Assembly (NCBI GenBank): GCA_003453515.1
Contig: DMLD01000157.1
Coordinates: 1-15,152, forward strand
Length of the DNA: 15,152 nucleotides
Direction: 5' to 3'
From: Lachnospiraceae bacterium
GTDB taxonomy: Bacteria > Bacillota > Clostridia > Lachnospirales > Lachnospiraceae
Shown in pieces: positions 13,157 through 15,152 of the stretch. A model generated the notes under the pieces. It saw nothing but the letters and a program-made list of their open reading frames with translations, did no database searches and was not told the origin of the DNA. Position 1 is the first letter of the stretch. Every line of letters starts with the position of its first letter. The translations under genes and the position numbers were made by a program.

Positions 13157-13204
13157 AACACTGACAGGATCAGTTGTTACTGCAAACGACTTAGGAGTAA
13201 GCAT

Positions 13205-14266
13205 ATGGCAAATTTGGAAGAGATACTCAGCAAGGCAGTTGAGAACAAGGCGTCGGATATATTTATCATAACCGGAGGTCCGCTCAGCTACAAGGTGGCA
13301 GGTAATATTGTAAATATTTATGACGACGGCGAGAGGCTCATGCCTGATATGTGCGAGGCGCTTATCGACGAGATATACAAGAGTGCCGGACGAAGCAAGG
13401 ATCACTTTTTGAAAAAGGGTGACGATGATTTTTCCTTTGCCATCGGACACCTTGCAAGATTCCGTGTCAACACGTATTTTCAGAGAGGCTCGCAGTCGTG
13501 CGTTATCCGTATAGTTGCATTTGATATACCTGATTATCACGACATGGGCATACCCGAGTCGGTCATAGAGCTCTCCAAGGTCAAGCACGGTATGATCATC
13601 ATATCCGGAACTGCCGGAAGCGGAAAGTCGACCACGCAGGCGTGCATCATCGATCAGATAAATAAGACCAGATCTGCACACATCATCACGCTTGAGGATC
13701 CGATAGAGTATCTGCACAGGGATAACAAGGCAATTATCTCACAGAGAGAGATTGCCATAGATACGGAGAATTATCTGAGTGGACTGAGAGCGTGCCTCAG
13801 ACAGGCGCCCGACGTGATACTGCTCGGGGAGATGAGAGACGCGGAGACCATACGCACGGCGATGTCGGCGGCGGAGACCGGGCATCTTGTCATAGCGACG
13901 CTGCATACAAAGGGCGCGGTCAACACGATCGACCGTATCATTGACTCCTTCCCCGCCGATCAGCAGGAGCAGATACGTATACAGCTTTCACTCGTGCTCA
14001 ACTGCATAGTATCACAGCAGCTCATCCCGAAAAATGGCGGCGGTATGGTCCCTGCGGTTGAGATAATGAAGATCACACCCGCTGTCAGCAACATGATCAG
14101 GGATTCCAAAAACTATCAGATCGACAACGTGATCCAGACCTCAGCACCGCTTGGCATGATATCCATGGATCAGTACATCGTGGATCTGTACAAAAAGGGT
14201 ATCATATCGGATGAGTCGGCAATGATGTATGCGATGAATCCGGATCAGGTACAGAGAAGGATATAA
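13205..14266 (+). CDS. pilT: Type IV pilus ATPase, PilT family
   Basis: PilT is a hexameric cytoplasmic AAA-like ATPase that powers pilus disassembly and retraction. The protein has 353 residues, the usual PilT length and much shorter than PilB (over 500). Motifs: N-terminal EEILSKAVENKASDIFIITG; Walker A GTAGSGKS (135-142); Asp box ITLEDPIEYLH (161-171); Walker B DVILLGEMRD (203-212); His box GHLVIATLHT (226-235); and a C-terminal segment AVSNMIRDSK (293-302), matching the PilT-specific AIRNLIREGK region, followed by IDNVIQTSAPLGMISMDQ. Start: AGGAG 9 bp upstream of the ATG. Because no PilB is encoded here, this enzyme is either helped by a PilB elsewhere or serves both directions. Confidence 0.93.
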   Translation: MANLEEILSKAVENKASDIFIITGGPLSYKVAGNIVNIYDDGERLMPDMCEALIDEIYKSAGRSKDHFLKKGDDDFSFAIGHLARFRVNTYFQRGSQSCVIRIVAFDIPDYHDMGIPESVIELSKVKHGMIIISGTAGSGKSTTQACIIDQINKTRSAHIITLEDPIEYLHRDNKAIISQREIAIDTENYLSGLRACLRQAPDVILLGEMRDAETIRTAMSAAETGHLVIATLHTKGAVNTIDRIIDSFPADQQEQIRIQLSLVLNCIVSQQLIPKNGGGMVPAVEIMKITPAVSNMIRDSKNYQIDNVIQTSAPLGMISMDQYIVDLYKKGIISDESAMMYAMNPDQVQRRI

Positions 14267-14271
14267 GCATT

Positions 14272-14463
14272 ATGATGGTAACAAGCAAAAAAACAAAGGT
14301 AAGGCTCGTGCTCTCCACTATCATCTTTATGCTGGTGTTTGTCGGGGTCGTGTTTGGCTTTGCCCTTGTATTCGGCATATTGAAGACTCAGAACGAGCAG
14401 AAGTTTGACCAGAGCGTAGTGGCTACGGGTCAGGCAGTGAGCGGTGAGGCGACGGATCCCTAA
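14272..14463 (+). CDS. Small single-pass membrane protein at the end of the pilus unit
   Basis: The protein has 63 residues (MMVTSKKTKVRLVLSTIIFM, then LVFVGVVFGFALVFGIL), with a basic N-terminus, one membrane segment at about 12-36 and a short polar tail (KTQNEQKFDQSVVATGQAVS). It starts 5 bp after the pilT stop, with a purine-rich AAGGA site inside the pilT end, suggesting translational coupling. A second ATG directly follows the first (14275). Too small for a confident family; it may help localise or regulate the pilus machine. Its TAA overlaps the TAG of the convergent gene. Confidence 0.65.
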   Translation: MMVTSKKTKVRLVLSTIIFMLVFVGVVFGFALVFGILKTQNEQKFDQSVVATGQAVSGEATDP

Positions 14464-15152
14464 TCCCTTCGCCTTGCGGCTTTTTTCTTTTGATAATATT
14501 CATCCTTATTTTCGTACATTCTGTCATCGGCAAGCTTTGCTATCTCGGCAAAGGAAAGCCCGGGAACCTCAGATACCCTCACATATCCGCAGGAAACCGA
14601 CAGGTCAAGGTCGTTCTCTGCCGACCATTTTTCAAGCTCCTCGGCAAAGTCCATCCTGATCATGGTCAGCCTGTCCTCATCCGCAAAAATGAGCGCAGTG
14701 AACTCATCGCCGCCGACCCTGAACAGCTCGCCGTAGTTCCCAAAGCACTGCTTCATACATGCGGCAGCACCGCAGATGAGCTTATCTCCCGCTGTGTGAC
14801 CCATGGTGTCGTTTACGGTTTTGAGACCATTAAGATCCATGGAGACGTAGACCAGCGTCGGCTCGTATTCCCCCGAATCATAGCGCCTTGTGCGATCCTC
14901 GTAGGCGCGTTTATTGAAAAATGAGGTCATGGCATCGGTGTTTGCCCTGTTGTGCTCGTTTATGATTCGTTTTGTCATGCGCTTGACGATGAACACGATC
15001 ACGGTGGCTGCAAGCAGCATGTAAACACAGACAAGGACGAGAGGTACCAGGATATTTTTATTGACTACATCCTTGTGTCTTGCGATCACTATCTTGTAGG
15101 TTTTGTATCGGTTGATGGAGCAATATGAGGGTTCGCCGTTGATCTCGGCGCT
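14460..15152 (-). CDS. Membrane GGDEF diguanylate cyclase, C-terminal part (N-terminus outside window)
   Basis: Diguanylate cyclases make cyclic di-GMP from two GTP. The frame is open without a stop from the TAG at 14460-14462 to the window edge, giving 230 residues; GTG at 15089 is a chance internal codon, since the coding frame continues past it. A membrane segment (ILVPLVLVCVYMLLAATVIV, encoded at about 14990-15050) is followed by a helix (KRMTKRIINEHNRANTDAMT) and a GGDEF domain: DAMTSFFNKRAYEDR, MDLNGLKTVNDTMGHTAGD, then an intact GGDEF encoded at 14700-14714 in FRVGGDEFTALIF. The inhibitory RxxD site normally found five residues upstream is absent (GNYG is there). The part before the TM should be an extracellular sensor, of which only about 35 residues are seen. 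It converges on the pilus unit; c-di-GMP control of type IV pili is known in clostridia. Confidence 0.92.
   Translation of the reverse strand, partial: SAEINGEPSYCSINRYKTYKIVIARHKDVVNKNILVPLVLVCVYMLLAATVIVFIVKRMTKRIINEHNRANTDAMTSFFNKRAYEDRTRRYDSGEYEPTLVYVSMDLNGLKTVNDTMGHTAGDKLICGAAACMKQCFGNYGELFRVGGDEFTALIFADEDRLTMIRMDFAEELEKWSAENDLDLSVSCGYVRVSEVPGLSFAEIAKLADDRMYENKDEYYQKKKAARRRD
14471..14491 (+). terminator. Weak candidate terminator for the pilus unit, inside the GGDEF gene end
   Basis: GCC-TTGC-GGC (14471-14480) is followed by TTTTTTCTTTT (14481-14491), right after the plus-strand stop at 14463. The stem has only three base pairs, and the T-run also encodes Lys codons of the minus-strand gene, so it may be incidental. 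Confidence 0.3.

Noticed and set aside
12890..13717. Minus-strand frame of about 275 codons opposite the pilT region
   Set aside because: It spans the end of one real gene and the Walker A region of pilT; no motif or ribosome binding site supports it.

Overview
The window looks like chromosomal DNA of a Gram-positive anaerobe of the class Clostridia, most likely Lachnospiraceae. This is inferred from roughly even base composition, strong GGAGG-type ribosome binding sites, frequent ATA and AGA/AGG codons, and the gene content: Big_2-type surface proteins, single-pass zinc-ribbon proteins, PQQ-like propeller proteins and a Gram-positive type IV pilus cluster. No rRNA, tRNA, CRISPR array, transposase or phage gene was seen.

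Layout. (1) 1-1062, minus strand: the N-terminal 354 codons of mutS2, cut by the window edge. (2) 1221-3852, plus: a two-gene unit encoding a secreted Big_2/zinc-ribbon protein (probable TTG start) and a membrane-anchored zinc-ribbon protein with a repetitive acidic linker. (3) 3853-4112: a repeat-rich intergenic patch with a long inverted repeat and degenerate ~36-bp units that run into the 3' end of the next gene. (4) 4086-4757, minus: an Sfp-type phosphopantetheinyl transferase, with a well-formed promoter so close that its mRNA may be leaderless. (5) 4931-8967, plus: a divergent unit encoding a two-TM zinc-ribbon protein, a membrane-anchored PQQ-like beta-propeller protein, and a secreted Big_2/SH3/NlpC-P60 cell-wall hydrolase. 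(6) 9163-14463, plus: a probable eight-gene unit with its own promoter, encoding a secreted transglutaminase-like protein, a PilC/GspF platform protein, four consecutive small pilin-like membrane proteins, a PilT-type ATPase and a 63-residue membrane peptide. (7) 14460-15152, minus: the C-terminal part of a membrane GGDEF diguanylate cyclase that converges on the pilus unit, the two stop codons overlapping.

Most of the window serves the cell envelope: zinc-ribbon sensors or scaffolds, a propeller protein, a peptidoglycan hydrolase, a transglutaminase and a pilus machine. The most interesting part is the pilus cluster. It has a platform protein and a PilT-like ATPase but, within the window, no PilB assembly ATPase, prepilin peptidase, PilM/N/O or pilin with the classical G/FTLxE start. 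Instead it has four bitopic proteins with degenerate or absent prepilin signals, next to a c-di-GMP synthase. All functions below are read from sequence motifs alone; no database search was run.
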